Shown in pieces: positions 34,916 through 43,829 of a stretch of 64,000 nucleotides of DNA (positions are counted from its first letter, which is position 1; every line of letters starts with the position of its first letter). The DNA lies in contig NZ_JAUSSG010000001.1 of assembly GCF_030812215.1 (NCBI RefSeq), forward strand, positions 62,001 through 126,000. The letters are read 5' to 3'. The notes under the pieces are model-generated. The model searched no databases. It was not told the origin of the DNA and was given only the letters and a program-made list of their open reading frames with translations. Made by a program: the position numbers and the translations under genes. The stretch is from Variovorax boronicumulans (GTDB lineage Bacteria > Pseudomonadota > Gammaproteobacteria > Burkholderiales > Burkholderiaceae_C).

Positions 34916-35926
34916 TCAATCTTCGGTCGAAGCGGCGGCGCGTGTCCAGGCTTCCTTCAGCGCCTGTTGGCTCTGCGGCGGCAGCACACCCAGGCGCACG
35001 TGGCCCGGCAGGCCGAAGGAGGTGCAGTCGCGCAACTTGATGCCCTCGGCGCGCAGCGCGGCTGCGAGCCGAGGGTATGGCGTGTCGGTGCGGGCACAGA
35101 AGAAATTGGCGTCGCTGGGAAGGCACTGCCAGCCGAGCGATTCGCAAAGCGTGCGTTGCTGCGCCTTCCAGATGCGCAAGGTCTGCAGGCTTTGGGCAAG
35201 CCAGGCTTGCGCCTCGTCGCCGGTCCAGGTTTCAAGCAACGCGACACCGTGGACGCCGAGCGGCCACGACGGTGCCAGTCGTTCGAGCCGCTGCAGCAAT
35301 GGATTCGCACCGACATCGTCGGGAGCGATCGCATAGGCAGCGCGGATGCCGGTGAGGCCCATGGCCTTGTTCGGTGTCCAGAGTTGCCAGACGCGGTTGC
35401 GCTGCGCGGCGTCGAGTGAAGCGCGGCCTTCGAGGCGCAGCGGCTCGTAGGCCATGTCGAGCACGCAGGTGCTGCCGGCCTCGGCATGCAGTGCGAGATC
35501 GGCTTGCGCCTGGCCCAGCGGGCTCGATGGCTCGCAGCACCAATGCAGCGCTGCGCCTTCATGCGGCTCGGGCGCGCGAAGCACCTGCAGGCCCCACGCC
35601 GACGCCGCACGCTCGTAGTCGCCGTAGCTGTGCGCCGGCAGCCAGACCCGCTGGCCACCGCCTTGCGCCACAGCAGCGCTGATGCGGTGGATGAATTCGC
35701 TCGCACTCGCCGCGATCACGATGCGTTCGCTCGTCACGCCATGGAAGGCGGCGAGCCTCTCGCGCAGCGCGGTGTAGCGCGGATCGGGATAGTGCGCCGC
35801 ATCGGCCGCGCGCAACGCAGCCACCGCAGCCGGGCATGCGCCCACCGCGTTGCCGTTGGTCGAGAAGTCGTGCGGCGCCGTGCCAGTTTCATCGGGGCCG
35901 CCGTGCAGGCCAGGGGTGAATGTCAT
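34916..35926 (-). CDS. cobD: threonine-phosphate decarboxylase (PLP)
   Basis: Makes (R)-1-amino-2-propanol phosphate from L-threonine phosphate for the cobalamin nucleotide loop. 336 residues of aminotransferase-like fold: DFSTNGNAVG at the start, HYPDPRYTALRERLA, VIAASASEFIHRI, and the Schiff-base Lys in TPNKAMGLTGIRAAYA. Called CobC in the Pseudomonas scheme. The ATG at 35926 overlaps the cbiB stop (ATGA); a GTG two codons upstream is also in frame. Confidence 0.88.
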   Translation of the reverse strand: MTFTPGLHGGPDETGTAPHDFSTNGNAVGACPAAVAALRAADAAHYPDPRYTALRERLAAFHGVTSERIVIAASASEFIHRISAAVAQGGGQRVWLPAHSYGDYERAASAWGLQVLRAPEPHEGAALHWCCEPSSPLGQAQADLALHAEAGSTCVLDMAYEPLRLEGRASLDAAQRNRVWQLWTPNKAMGLTGIRAAYAIAPDDVGANPLLQRLERLAPSWPLGVHGVALLETWTGDEAQAWLAQSLQTLRIWKAQQRTLCESLGWQCLPSDANFFCARTDTPYPRLAAALRAEGIKLRDCTSFGLPGHVRLGVLPPQSQQALKEAWTRAAASTED

Positions 35927-36903
35927 GGCCACCTCGCCATCGCAACGATGGCCGCCGATGCGAACACGCCGGCGGCCAGCACCGCCCTGCCGCCGAGCAC
36001 CGCGGTGCGCCGCGTGTCCCCTGCCGCGGCTTTGCGGCCCTCGCCATTCAGGGTGTAGACGCCGGGCTTCGCAAGCCGCACGCCGACCAGCAGCGCCATC
36101 GCCGCCATCGGCCAGCCGCTGTTGGGCGACGGCGTACGGCGCGCCTCACGCCCCAGGTCCCTCGGCCATCGCCGTGCCGCCAGTGCCAGCAGCAGCACGG
36201 TGATGCGCGCGGGAAGCCATGAGAGCACATCGTCGGCGCGCGCAGCCCATTTACCGAGCCAGGTCCAGTCGCGCCCGCTGCGCAATCCACGGTAGCCCCA
36301 CATCGCATCGGCCGTGTTGGCGAAGCGATAGAGAGCGGCGCCCGGCAGGCCGAGCAGCACGAACCAGAACAGCGGCGCCACCAGCGAGTCGTTGAGGTTC
36401 TCGGCCAGCGATTCGATCGCGCTCTCGCGCACCTCGCGCTCGCCGAGCGCGGAAACATCGCGGCTCACCAGCCGGGCCAATTGCGCCCGGCCCGCGTCGA
36501 GCGACTCGGCCAGCGCCGCCTCGACCGCGAGCACTTCGTCGCGCAGCATTCGCCATGCGAAGAGCGGCTTCAACAACAACCCGAGCAACACAGCCGCGGC
36601 CCATGCGGGGAGGTGCAGCGTGACGAGCGATTGCAGCAGCTGCGCCGCACACCAGACCGCCATGCCGCCGACGCACCACGTCAGCGCGCCGATGAAGAAG
36701 ACCGGCAGGTCCACGCGCTTCACCCGGTGCGACTCCGGTGCGATGCGCGAGCCGATCCAGCCGAGGTACTGTCCCATCCACACCACCGGATGCAGACGCG
36801 CCGTCGGCTCGCCCAGCCAGCGGTCGATGGCCAGCGCGAGCCAGAGCGCCGCGACGGCGACGATGGCATGGGCGAAGGAGAGAGCTGGCATGGGCGCCGT
36901 CAT
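35923..36903 (-). CDS. cbiB: adenosylcobinamide-phosphate synthase CbiB
   Basis: Membrane enzyme that attaches aminopropanol (phosphate) to cobyric acid. 326 residues with hydrophobic helices. Family motifs are LALAIDRWLGEPTARLHPVVWMGQYLGW, FAWRMLRDEVLAVEAAL, SRDVSALGEREVRESAIESLAENLNDSLVAPLFW and RFANTADAMWGYR. It starts nine bases after the CobN-like gene and is coupled to the decarboxylase that makes its substrate. Confidence 0.94.
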   Translation of the reverse strand: MTAPMPALSFAHAIVAVAALWLALAIDRWLGEPTARLHPVVWMGQYLGWIGSRIAPESHRVKRVDLPVFFIGALTWCVGGMAVWCAAQLLQSLVTLHLPAWAAAVLLGLLLKPLFAWRMLRDEVLAVEAALAESLDAGRAQLARLVSRDVSALGEREVRESAIESLAENLNDSLVAPLFWFVLLGLPGAALYRFANTADAMWGYRGLRSGRDWTWLGKWAARADDVLSWLPARITVLLLALAARRWPRDLGREARRTPSPNSGWPMAAMALLVGVRLAKPGVYTLNGEGRKAAAGDTRRTAVLGGRAVLAAGVFASAAIVAMARWP

Positions 36904-36912
36904 TCTCGCGAA

Positions 36913-39900
36913 TCAGCCGGCGGTGGCACCCGGGTGCTGCGCCCGGCCGCGCCGCCACTGCGCGAAGGCGCCGAGCGCGATGAGCAGCGCCGCGCCGAAG
37001 GCGACCCAGAGGCGGAGCACCACGCCCTCGGCCTTCGGGTGTGGTGCCTCGTCGGGCGTGGGGTCGAGCTTGAGGCCGGTCACGGGCTGGACGCTGCCGT
37101 CATGCGCGTTGGGCTTGTCGGATGTCGGCGCGGGCGAAGGCGCGGCGGCCGGTGGTGCCGCAGGCGCCTTCTGCGCCTCCACCGGCACGGCAACCCGCGG
37201 CGCCAGCTCCGCCTGCACGAAGCGCTGCACCGCCGTGTTGCGCTCGCGCAGGCCCGTGGCGCGCACCGCCTCGGCGTAGGCCTTCGCCAGCTCGCGCCGC
37301 GTCGCGGCATCGGGTGCCCAGTAGTTCAGCCGCACCGCATCGAGCATGCGCTCCAGCGTCTGCGCGAAAGCGGCGCGGTTGTCGCCTTCCAGCCATTCGC
37401 GCGTGCCCAGCTTGTATCGGTCGCGCACATACACATCGTGCAGCGACTGCCACTGGTCCTGCCGCACGGTGCCCGGCGCCGTGACCTGCCAGCCCCAGAG
37501 GAACTGCGCGGTCTTGAGCACCTGCAGCGTGCCGCTGTAGCCCTCGGCCTTCTGCGCCTCGATCCATTGCGGGTGCAGGTAGCGCGTCTGCATTTCGCGC
37601 GCAATGGCACCTGCTGCGGTGTCGGTGCGCACCGTGCCGGCGTCGCGCAGGTTCTGCACGTAGAGCGCCGGGTCTTTGCCGGTGAGTTGCCGCACCGCCT
37701 GCGCGATGCCGCCGAGGTACTGGAACGGATCGTCGTTGGTGAGCACGCCATACAGATTCGATGTGCGCGCCATCAGCGCCGCATCGACCTGCGCGAGATT
37801 GCCGGCGTACGCACCCGGCCGCGCGGTGCCGTCGAGCCCCTGGCCGTACGCATGGCCCATGCGGTCCATGTAGAGCTGCGCCATCTGCGCATCGCCGCCG
37901 CCGCGCCGCTGCGAGGTCCACACGTCGCTCGCAAGCGCCGCCTCTTCGAGCCCGGCGCCGTAGCTGCCCTGCTCGTTCGAGAACACGCGCGCGGTCGACC
38001 AGCGTTTCGCCTCGGCCGGCGTGGCGCCTTCCGCGCGGAGCTTGCGGGCCAGCGCCTCGCTGTGCCGCGCGACGGCGTTGCCGGGTTCGTTCAGGGCGGC
38101 CACCTGCTGCACCGCCTCGTCGAGCCAGCGCATCACGTTCGGGAACTGGTCGCGGTACGAGCCGGTAACGCTGACCAGCACATCGATGCGCCGCCGCTTC
38201 AACACCGAAGCAGGCAGCACCTCGATGCCGGCGATGCGCCCGGCATCGTCCCAGCGGGGCTTCACGCCCATGGCGTAGAAGGCCTGGCTCTCCAGCACGC
38301 CCTGGTGGCGCGAGGCCTCGCCGGCCCAGAGGGTGAAGGCGATCTTCTCGGGCGGCTTGCCGGCATGGCCCTTGGCGTGCTCGGCGATCCACGCATCCAT
38401 TGCGGCGACGCCGACGTCCCACGCGGCGCGCGTCGGCACGCGGCTCGGGTCGAAGCCGTAGAGGTTGCGCCCGGTCGGCAGGCTGTCGGGGTTGCGCACC
38501 GGGTCGCCGCCGTAGCTGGCCTTGAGGTAGCGGCCGTCGAGGGCGGTGAGCAAGCCTTCGATTTCTTCGTTGCGGGCGAGTGCGGCGTCGATCTTCCTGG
38601 CGCGCTCGGCCATGGTTCGCAGTGCTTCGGCTTTCGAGGCATTCGCGCCCATCGCGCTCGCGGCATCGGCATCCTTGAGCGCCACTTCGATCCATCGCAC
38701 CGGACGCGAAACCGCGATGTTCTTCGCGTCGATGAGGAAGGCTTCATGGACGTCTTCGCCCAGCGCCGCGACCAAGGGCTTGCCGAGGATCTGCAGGATC
38801 GTCATGCGGCGCCGCTCCGCATCGGGCGCCTGCCCGAAGGTCGCCAAGCCCAGCGGCTGCGCGGTCTGCGTCAGCTCGTCCAGGTACGGATGCAGCACCG
38901 CGATGAAGCCCATGAAGTCGGCGCGAATGCGTGCAGGCGTCCATTTCAGGTCGCGGTCGTAGTGCTGCTCTACGAACTCCGCGGCAAGCTGCTTTTCCAT
39001 CGCAGCCCTCACCGGCCCGAGCGACAGCGTCTGCCAATCGTGCATCCGCTCGTGCATCGCCTGCACACCCGGCCGAAAGCCCGCCGGCGCGAACATCGGC
39101 GTCGAATGGCTCACCATCGTCGCGCGGCCGCGGCGCTTGGCGGTCGTGGCCTCGCCGAGGTTGTCCATGATGTACGGGTACACGTTGGGCAGGTCGCCGA
39201 GCGCGAGCAGCGGATCGTCCTGCACCGAGAGCCCGCGCTCCTTGCCCGCCGACCATTCGACCGTGCCGTGCGTGCCCACGTGCACGACCGCGCTGGCACC
39301 GAACTGCGTGCGCAGCCAGAGGTAGGTGGCGAGGTAGCCGTGGCTCAGCGGAATCGCCGAGCGGTGGTAGACCTGCTCGGCCTTGCCCGCCACCTGCGTG
39401 CCCGGCTCGAAGCGCGGCGGCTGGCGCAGCACGACGACATTGCCGAACTGCACGCGCGGGATGACGAAGGCCGGCTCCCCCGCCACCGGCCGCAGCATGG
39501 TCGACGTCTCAGGCGGCCCCCAATAAGCCTCGATGCGGCGCTGCGTCTCGGCGGGCAACGAACGAAACCACGCGACATAGCGCGCCAGCGGCAGCGAATC
39601 GGCCAGCCCCTTGTCGAGCAGCGGCTGCAACGCATCGCCGCCATCGACCGGGTAGTACGCCTTCATCGTCGCCTGCACTTGCGCGACGAGCGCATCCGCG
39701 CCGGGTATCTCGGTGCGGTAGCCCGCCGACTGCATCGCCGCGAGCATGTTGTTCACGCTGCGCGGCACGTTGAGGAACGACGCGCCGAAGTTCGCCTCGC
39801 CCGGCGGGTAGTTGTAGACCAGCATCGCGACGCGCCGGTCCGTGGCCGGCGTGCGTTGCAGCCGCAGCAGTGCGGCCGCCTTGCCGGCCACCGCGTCGAT

Positions 39901-40944
39901 CTGCGCGGGCAGCGGCTGAAGCGTGCCGGAGGCGGCATCGCGCGCGCTCACGAGCATCGGGTCGGTCATGCCGGCCAGTTCGCTCGGGCTGTAGTACGAG
40001 GCGATGTCGGTCTGCGCGAGGCCGTCCTTGCTCTGCGCCCACTGTGTGGCATCCATCGCGAGAGAGGGCAGCGTCTGGAGCACCGGCACGCCGATGCGTT
40101 CGAGCTCGGCCTTGCGCTCGTTCGGCGTGAAGACCAGCGAGGCGTTGACGATCAGGTCAGCCACGCGCCGCTCCTCCGCCCCGGTGGCGTGCGTCATGCG
40201 GAAGAACAGGTCTTTCTGCTGGCGCGGCCCGTAGAAGGCGTAGGCGCGCGGGCCACGCTGTTCAAGTGCGCCGATCAGGCGGTCGAGCCAGCCGGTGTCG
40301 TCGCCGGTCACGGTGGCGCTGTTGATGGCGATGGCGACGGTTCCCGCGGTGCCCGCGAGCCCGGCGATTGCGGAGATATCGGTCTCGACGCGCGGCCAGC
40401 GCGGATGATAGAAGCCCGAGAGCGGCGTCGGCACGGGCGACGGCAGGCCGTTCACGTCGTCGATCTGCGCCAGCGCCTTCATCGCGGATTGGAGGTTTGC
40501 CGTGCCCGCGAACCGCCAGTACGCCCGCAGCCGCTGGGCCCAGACCGCATCGACGCCGCGCTCGGCAGCAAGAGGCGCCGCGCTGGAGGCTTGCCCCTTG
40601 GCGACGAGCGCGAACTCGCCGATCAGCACATAGGGCACGTCACTGCGCGAAACCATGTCGCCGAACCGCGCCGCCGCGGCCTGCGCCACGCTGATGTGCG
40701 GCGCATCGATCACCAGCAGCCGCGCGCCCTGGAGCGCCGAGGCCAGCGCCTCAGGCGACTCCCTCGCAGCCGACACCACCTGCATCGGCAGCCCCACCTC
40801 ATGCGCTGCCTCCTGCAACCGCACCACACGCGCCGGCGACACGAGCGACGTGCTCAGCACCACGATGCGCGAAGGCTCGTCCGGCTCGGCGTGCGCGCAG
40901 AACGCCAGCGCCATCCACAAGAGCCCGAAAAGAAACCGCGTCAC
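36913..40944 (-). CDS. cobN: exported, membrane-anchored CobN-like metal chelatase
   Basis: 1,343-residue homologue of the large cobaltochelatase subunit CobN. Unlike cytosolic CobN it begins with a signal-like stretch (MTRFLFGLLWMALAFCAHA, GTG start). After the chelatase body and a Pro/Ala linker it ends with one transmembrane helix (about 1308-1328) and a short basic tail, so most of the protein should be periplasmic. CobN phrases include NYPPGEANFGASFLNVPRS, HVGTHGTVEWSAGKERGLS, DNLGEATTAKRRGRATMVSH and YGAGLEEAAL. GTG overlaps the DUF2149 stop. No CobS/CobT AAA+ chelatase partners are in the window. The function could be cobalt insertion or removal, or action on another tetrapyrrole. Confidence 0.88.
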   Translation of the reverse strand: MTRFLFGLLWMALAFCAHAEPDEPSRIVVLSTSLVSPARVVRLQEAAHEVGLPMQVVSAARESPEALASALQGARLLVIDAPHISVAQAAAARFGDMVSRSDVPYVLIGEFALVAKGQASSAAPLAAERGVDAVWAQRLRAYWRFAGTANLQSAMKALAQIDDVNGLPSPVPTPLSGFYHPRWPRVETDISAIAGLAGTAGTVAIAINSATVTGDDTGWLDRLIGALEQRGPRAYAFYGPRQQKDLFFRMTHATGAEERRVADLIVNASLVFTPNERKAELERIGVPVLQTLPSLAMDATQWAQSKDGLAQTDIASYYSPSELAGMTDPMLVSARDAASGTLQPLPAQIDAVAGKAAALLRLQRTPATDRRVAMLVYNYPPGEANFGASFLNVPRSVNNMLAAMQSAGYRTEIPGADALVAQVQATMKAYYPVDGGDALQPLLDKGLADSLPLARYVAWFRSLPAETQRRIEAYWGPPETSTMLRPVAGEPAFVIPRVQFGNVVVLRQPPRFEPGTQVAGKAEQVYHRSAIPLSHGYLATYLWLRTQFGASAVVHVGTHGTVEWSAGKERGLSVQDDPLLALGDLPNVYPYIMDNLGEATTAKRRGRATMVSHSTPMFAPAGFRPGVQAMHERMHDWQTLSLGPVRAAMEKQLAAEFVEQHYDRDLKWTPARIRADFMGFIAVLHPYLDELTQTAQPLGLATFGQAPDAERRRMTILQILGKPLVAALGEDVHEAFLIDAKNIAVSRPVRWIEVALKDADAASAMGANASKAEALRTMAERARKIDAALARNEEIEGLLTALDGRYLKASYGGDPVRNPDSLPTGRNLYGFDPSRVPTRAAWDVGVAAMDAWIAEHAKGHAGKPPEKIAFTLWAGEASRHQGVLESQAFYAMGVKPRWDDAGRIAGIEVLPASVLKRRRIDVLVSVTGSYRDQFPNVMRWLDEAVQQVAALNEPGNAVARHSEALARKLRAEGATPAEAKRWSTARVFSNEQGSYGAGLEEAALASDVWTSQRRGGGDAQMAQLYMDRMGHAYGQGLDGTARPGAYAGNLAQVDAALMARTSNLYGVLTNDDPFQYLGGIAQAVRQLTGKDPALYVQNLRDAGTVRTDTAAGAIAREMQTRYLHPQWIEAQKAEGYSGTLQVLKTAQFLWGWQVTAPGTVRQDQWQSLHDVYVRDRYKLGTREWLEGDNRAAFAQTLERMLDAVRLNYWAPDAATRRELAKAYAEAVRATGLRERNTAVQRFVQAELAPRVAVPVEAQKAPAAPPAAAPSPAPTSDKPNAHDGSVQPVTGLKLDPTPDEAPHPKAEGVVLRLWVAFGAALLIALGAFAQWRRGRAQHPGATAG

Positions 40945-41297
40945 TTCCCGCCCTGCGCCGCGGGCACCGCATCGGCCGGTACATAAACCATCGTGCCGTC
41001 CTTCAGCCGCCAGGCGGTGCCGGCTTTCTCGCCGTCGCCCTGCCCCGTCGCGCCGCTGGCCTTGAAGCGCGTGACCTTCTGCCCTTCGCGCGTGATGATC
41101 TCCATGTCCGGCTTGCCCTCGTTGCGGATGATCGTGACCTTGTCCTGCGCGAACGGGTTCATCGGGTTGTTGATGACCGCGATCATCAACATGCCGATGA
41201 CCACCATGAACACGTCGATCAGGTTGATGGTCGAGAGCACCGGGTCGTCGTCGTCGCTGTCCAGGCTGCTCAAGATCGAGAACTGCCTCCGGCTCAT
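40941..41297 (-). CDS. DUF2149 protein, ExbD-like membrane component
   Basis: 118 residues. A short acidic cytoplasmic N-terminus (SSLDSDDDDPV) is followed by one helix, NLIDVFMVVIGMLMIAVI, and a periplasmic part of about 70 residues. Asp28 in the helix sits where ExbD/TolR carry the essential proton-binding Asp in PLVDVMLVLL. The periplasmic part has VTIIRNEGKPDMEIITREG. It is translationally coupled on both sides to the ExbB-like and CobN-like genes. Confidence 0.85.
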   Translation of the reverse strand: MSRRQFSILSSLDSDDDDPVLSTINLIDVFMVVIGMLMIAVINNPMNPFAQDKVTIIRNEGKPDMEIITREGQKVTRFKASGATGQGDGEKAGTAWRLKDGTMVYVPADAVPAAQGGK

Positions 41298-41767
41298 GAC
41301 AAGCGGTCCCGCGCATCGAGCACCGTCACCAGCTCGCGCATCAGCCAGCGCCGGCGCACGGTGTAGACCACGAAGGTGATCGAGGCCGAAGCCAGCGCAA
41401 CGATCACGGCGGCGAATGCAGGCGCGAGGCTTTGCGCCACGCCTTGCGATTCGCCCGAAGCAACGGCGACCAGTGCCGGCCCCATCGGAATCATCGTGGC
41501 GATCAGCCCGAGCATCGGCGCGACACGGCTGCACAGGCGCACGCCTTCGAGGTGCTTCAGCACCACCAACTCCATCTGCTCCTGGCTCGCGTGGGCATGG
41601 CGCTGCAGCACCAGCGCGCGCGACGGGTCGCGGCGGCGCTGCAGGTACTCGATGCCGAACGCGCCGAGGCAGTACACCGCGTAGACGAACGACAGCAGCA
41701 CGCCGAGCGTCACCGGCCAGAGGAACAGGCGCGCGAGTTCGAAAAGAACGGTATCGAAGGCCAGCAT
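41294..41767 (-). CDS. MotA/TolQ/ExbB-family proton channel protein
   Basis: 157 residues with three helices: about 12-34, then APMLGLIATMIPMGPAL (about 82-100), then APAFAAVIVALASASITFVVY (about 116-136). The second and third match the pore helices of ExbB/TolQ. A basic loop between helices 1 and 2 (RRRDPSRALVLQRHAHAS) should be cytoplasmic. It is shorter than canonical ExbB. Overlaps bluB upstream and the DUF2149 gene downstream by four bases each. Probably forms a motor with the DUF2149 protein that drives the CobN-like protein. Confidence 0.88.
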   Translation of the reverse strand: MLAFDTVLFELARLFLWPVTLGVLLSFVYAVYCLGAFGIEYLQRRRDPSRALVLQRHAHASQEQMELVVLKHLEGVRLCSRVAPMLGLIATMIPMGPALVAVASGESQGVAQSLAPAFAAVIVALASASITFVVYTVRRRWLMRELVTVLDARDRLS

Positions 41768-42462
41768 CAGGCGGGTTCCACGGAAGACGGGGTGAGGGAA
41801 AACAGGTCCGACGGCTGGCCCCAGCGTTCGTCGAACACCAGCGCCGAGAGCGGCTCGCGCCGCGCCCAACGTTCGCGCTGCAACATCGGCTCTTCGTAGA
41901 AGCCATGCACCGGACCGAGGCACAGCAGCGCGATGGGCTCGGCGCCTTCGGGCAGGCCGAGCAAGGTGCTCAGCTCGGCCGGATCGAACAACGACACCCA
42001 CCCCATGCCCAGCCCTTCGGCGCGCGCCGCGAGCCAGAGGTTCTGGATGGCGCAGGAGGCCGAGGCCAGGTCCATCTGCGGCAAGGTGCGGCGGCCGAAC
42101 ACGTGCCTGTCGCGGTCGTCGGCGAGCGACACGGCCAGCAGCTCGGCCGCATCGAGCAGGCCCTGTACCTTGAGGCGCATGAACTCGTCCTCGCGCTCGC
42201 CCAGGGCGCGCGCCGTGAGCACGCGTTCGCGCTCGACCGCATCGTGCAGGCGCCGGCGCAAAGCGGCATCGCGAATGCGGATGAAACGCCACGGCTGCAT
42301 GAAGCCGACGCTGGGCGCGTGGTGTGCCGCGTCGAGCAGCCTCAGCAGCACCTCGGGCGCGACCTCGCCGCCCGCGAAGTGCCGCATGTCGCGCCGCTCG
42401 CGGATGGCGCGGTACACCGCCCTCGCCTCGTCGGCCGCGAATGCGTGCGGCTGCTGCGGCAT
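41767..42462 (-). CDS. bluB: 5,6-dimethylbenzimidazole synthase BluB
   Basis: Oxygen-dependent nitroreductase-fold enzyme that cannibalises FMN to make dimethylbenzimidazole, the lower ligand of cobalamin. 231 residues. Signatures are RRDMRHFAGG, HAPSVGFMQPWRFI, the Asp/Ser pair in LPQMDLASASCAIQNLW, GLGMGWVSLFDP and YEEPML. The ATG at 42462 has GAGG ten bases upstream; an in-frame TTG at 42471 overlaps the cobO stop and is the alternative. It supplies CobT of the first cluster. Confidence 0.93.
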   Translation of the reverse strand: MPQQPHAFAADEARAVYRAIRERRDMRHFAGGEVAPEVLLRLLDAAHHAPSVGFMQPWRFIRIRDAALRRRLHDAVERERVLTARALGEREDEFMRLKVQGLLDAAELLAVSLADDRDRHVFGRRTLPQMDLASASCAIQNLWLAARAEGLGMGWVSLFDPAELSTLLGLPEGAEPIALLCLGPVHGFYEEPMLQRERWARREPLSALVFDERWGQPSDLFSLTPSSVEPA

Positions 42463-42467
42463 CGCGT

Positions 42468-43037
42468 TCAATCCTCGATGCCGCGCTGCGCCGGGATGCC
42501 GGCCTTGAACGCGTGCTTGACCAGCGTCATCTCGGTCACGGTGTCGGCCAGCGCGATGATCTCGGGCGGGCAGCGGCGGCCCGTGAGCGCCACATGCACG
42601 TGCTTCGGCCGTGCGCGCAGCGTTTCGAGCACGCCTTCGAGCGGCAGCCAGCCGTAGATCAGCGGATAGGTGATCTCGTCGAGCACCACGAGGAAGAATT
42701 CGCCCGACAGGATCGCGGCCCTGGCCTTCTCCCAGCCGTCGCGCGCAAGCTGCCCCGAGCGCTCCAGGTCCTGGCTCTTCCAGCTGAAGCCGTCACCGAG
42801 CCCTTCGATGGGAATGCCGATCTGCTCGAACATCCGGTGTTCGCCGAAGCGCGCCGAGGGCACCTTCATGAACTGGTAGATCTTCACGGCCTTGCCGCGG
42901 CCGTGGGCGCGCAGCGCGAGGCCGAAGGCCGCGGTGCTCTTGCCCTTGCCATCGCCGGTGTTGACGATGACGATCCCGCGGCGCTCGCCTTCGGGCTTTT
43001 CGTAGGGCTTTTCGCTGGGGGGAGTTTCGATCTGCAT
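42468..43037 (-). CDS. cobO: cob(I)yrinic acid a,c-diamide adenosyltransferase
   Basis: Transfers the 5'-deoxyadenosyl group from ATP to cobalt(I) corrinoids. 189 residues, CobA/CobO/BtuR type. P-loop [19 protein letters not shown] near residue 26; [25 protein letters not shown] and [20 protein letters not shown] follow. It lies between the uptake ABC transporter and bluB, so it can act on freshly imported corrinoids. Confidence 0.95.
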   Translation of the reverse strand: MQIETPPSEKPYEKPEGERRGIVIVNTGDGKGKSTAAFGLALRAHGRGKAVKIYQFMKVPSARFGEHRMFEQIGIPIEGLGDGFSWKSQDLERSGQLARDGWEKARAAILSGEFFLVVLDEITYPLIYGWLPLEGVLETLRARPKHVHVALTGRRCPPEIIALADTVTEMTLVKHAFKAGIPAQRGIED

Positions 43038-43052
43038 GTGTGTGTTCCTTGC

Positions 43053-43829
43053 TTATTTCGGCAGCGCGATCCACTGCTCCGCCACGCGGTGCACGCGGAT
43101 GCGGTGGTCGAACACCTGTTCGAGCGCGGTGTGGGTGGCCGGGTCGTCGCAGCCGCCGTGGTGGACCACGCGGCCCTTGTCCATCACGACCATTTCGTCG
43201 GCCGCCAGTGCCATCGGCAGTTCGTGCAGCACGCTGACCACGGTGCGGCCCTCGGCCACGAGCGCGCGGGCGGTCTGCATCCAGTCGGCCTGGTGCGGCG
43301 GGTCGAGGTTGGCGAGCGGCTCGTCCATCAGCAGCACCTGGGCCTCGACCGCGAGCGCGCGGGCGAGCAGCACGCGCTGGCGTTCGCCGCCCGAGAGCTG
43401 GCCGAGCGGCCGGTCGCGCCAGTCCCAGGCCTGCGTGCTGCGCAGGGCCCGTTCCACGGCTTCGCGGTCGGCCGCGCTCGGGGCAGCGAGCCAGCGCTGG
43501 TGCGGCAGGCGGCCGAGCATGGCGACGTCGTAGACCATGAGGTCGTCGGCGCTGGCTTCGCCCGTGCCGCTCTGGCCGAGCCACGAGAGGCGCTGCGCGC
43601 GGATGCGGGCCGGGATCCCTCCCTCGGCCTCGCCGAACAGCCGCACCTCGCCCCGGTGCGCGAGCAGGCCCGCGAGCGCCTTGAGCAGCGTCGACTTACC
43701 CGCGCCGTTCGGGCCGACGATGCTGGTCCAGCGGGCGGACGCGAGCGCGAGGTCGATGCCGTGCAGCACCTCGGTCGTGCCGAGCGTGGCGCTGACCTGG
43801 CGGGCCTCGATGGCGGCGGTGACGCTCAT
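43053..43829 (-). CDS. btuD: cobalamin ABC transporter ATP-binding protein
   Basis: ATPase of the vitamin B12 importer, 258 residues. Walker A GPNGAGKST near residue 38, signature LSGGERQRVLLARAL, Walker B VLLMDEPLANLD and switch His in VLHELPMAL. Substrate is assigned from context: btuF and btuC are directly upstream and the operon has a cobalamin riboswitch. ATG overlaps the btuC stop. Confidence 0.92.
   Translation of the reverse strand: MSVTAAIEARQVSATLGTTEVLHGIDLALASARWTSIVGPNGAGKSTLLKALAGLLAHRGEVRLFGEAEGGIPARIRAQRLSWLGQSGTGEASADDLMVYDVAMLGRLPHQRWLAAPSAADREAVERALRSTQAWDWRDRPLGQLSGGERQRVLLARALAVEAQVLLMDEPLANLDPPHQADWMQTARALVAEGRTVVSVLHELPMALAADEMVVMDKGRVVHHGGCDDPATHTALEQVFDHRIRVHRVAEQWIALPK

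Noticed and set aside
36481..40986. A 1,501-residue open frame on the plus strand
   Set aside because: It is exactly antisense to the CobN-like gene. Its translation is Arg/His/Ala-rich without domains, as expected from GC-rich codon bias on the opposite strand.
42333..42500. Alternative longer starts for bluB and cobO
   Set aside because: The TTG overlapping the cobO stop has a ribosome site too close to be used; the ATG at 42462 fits better.
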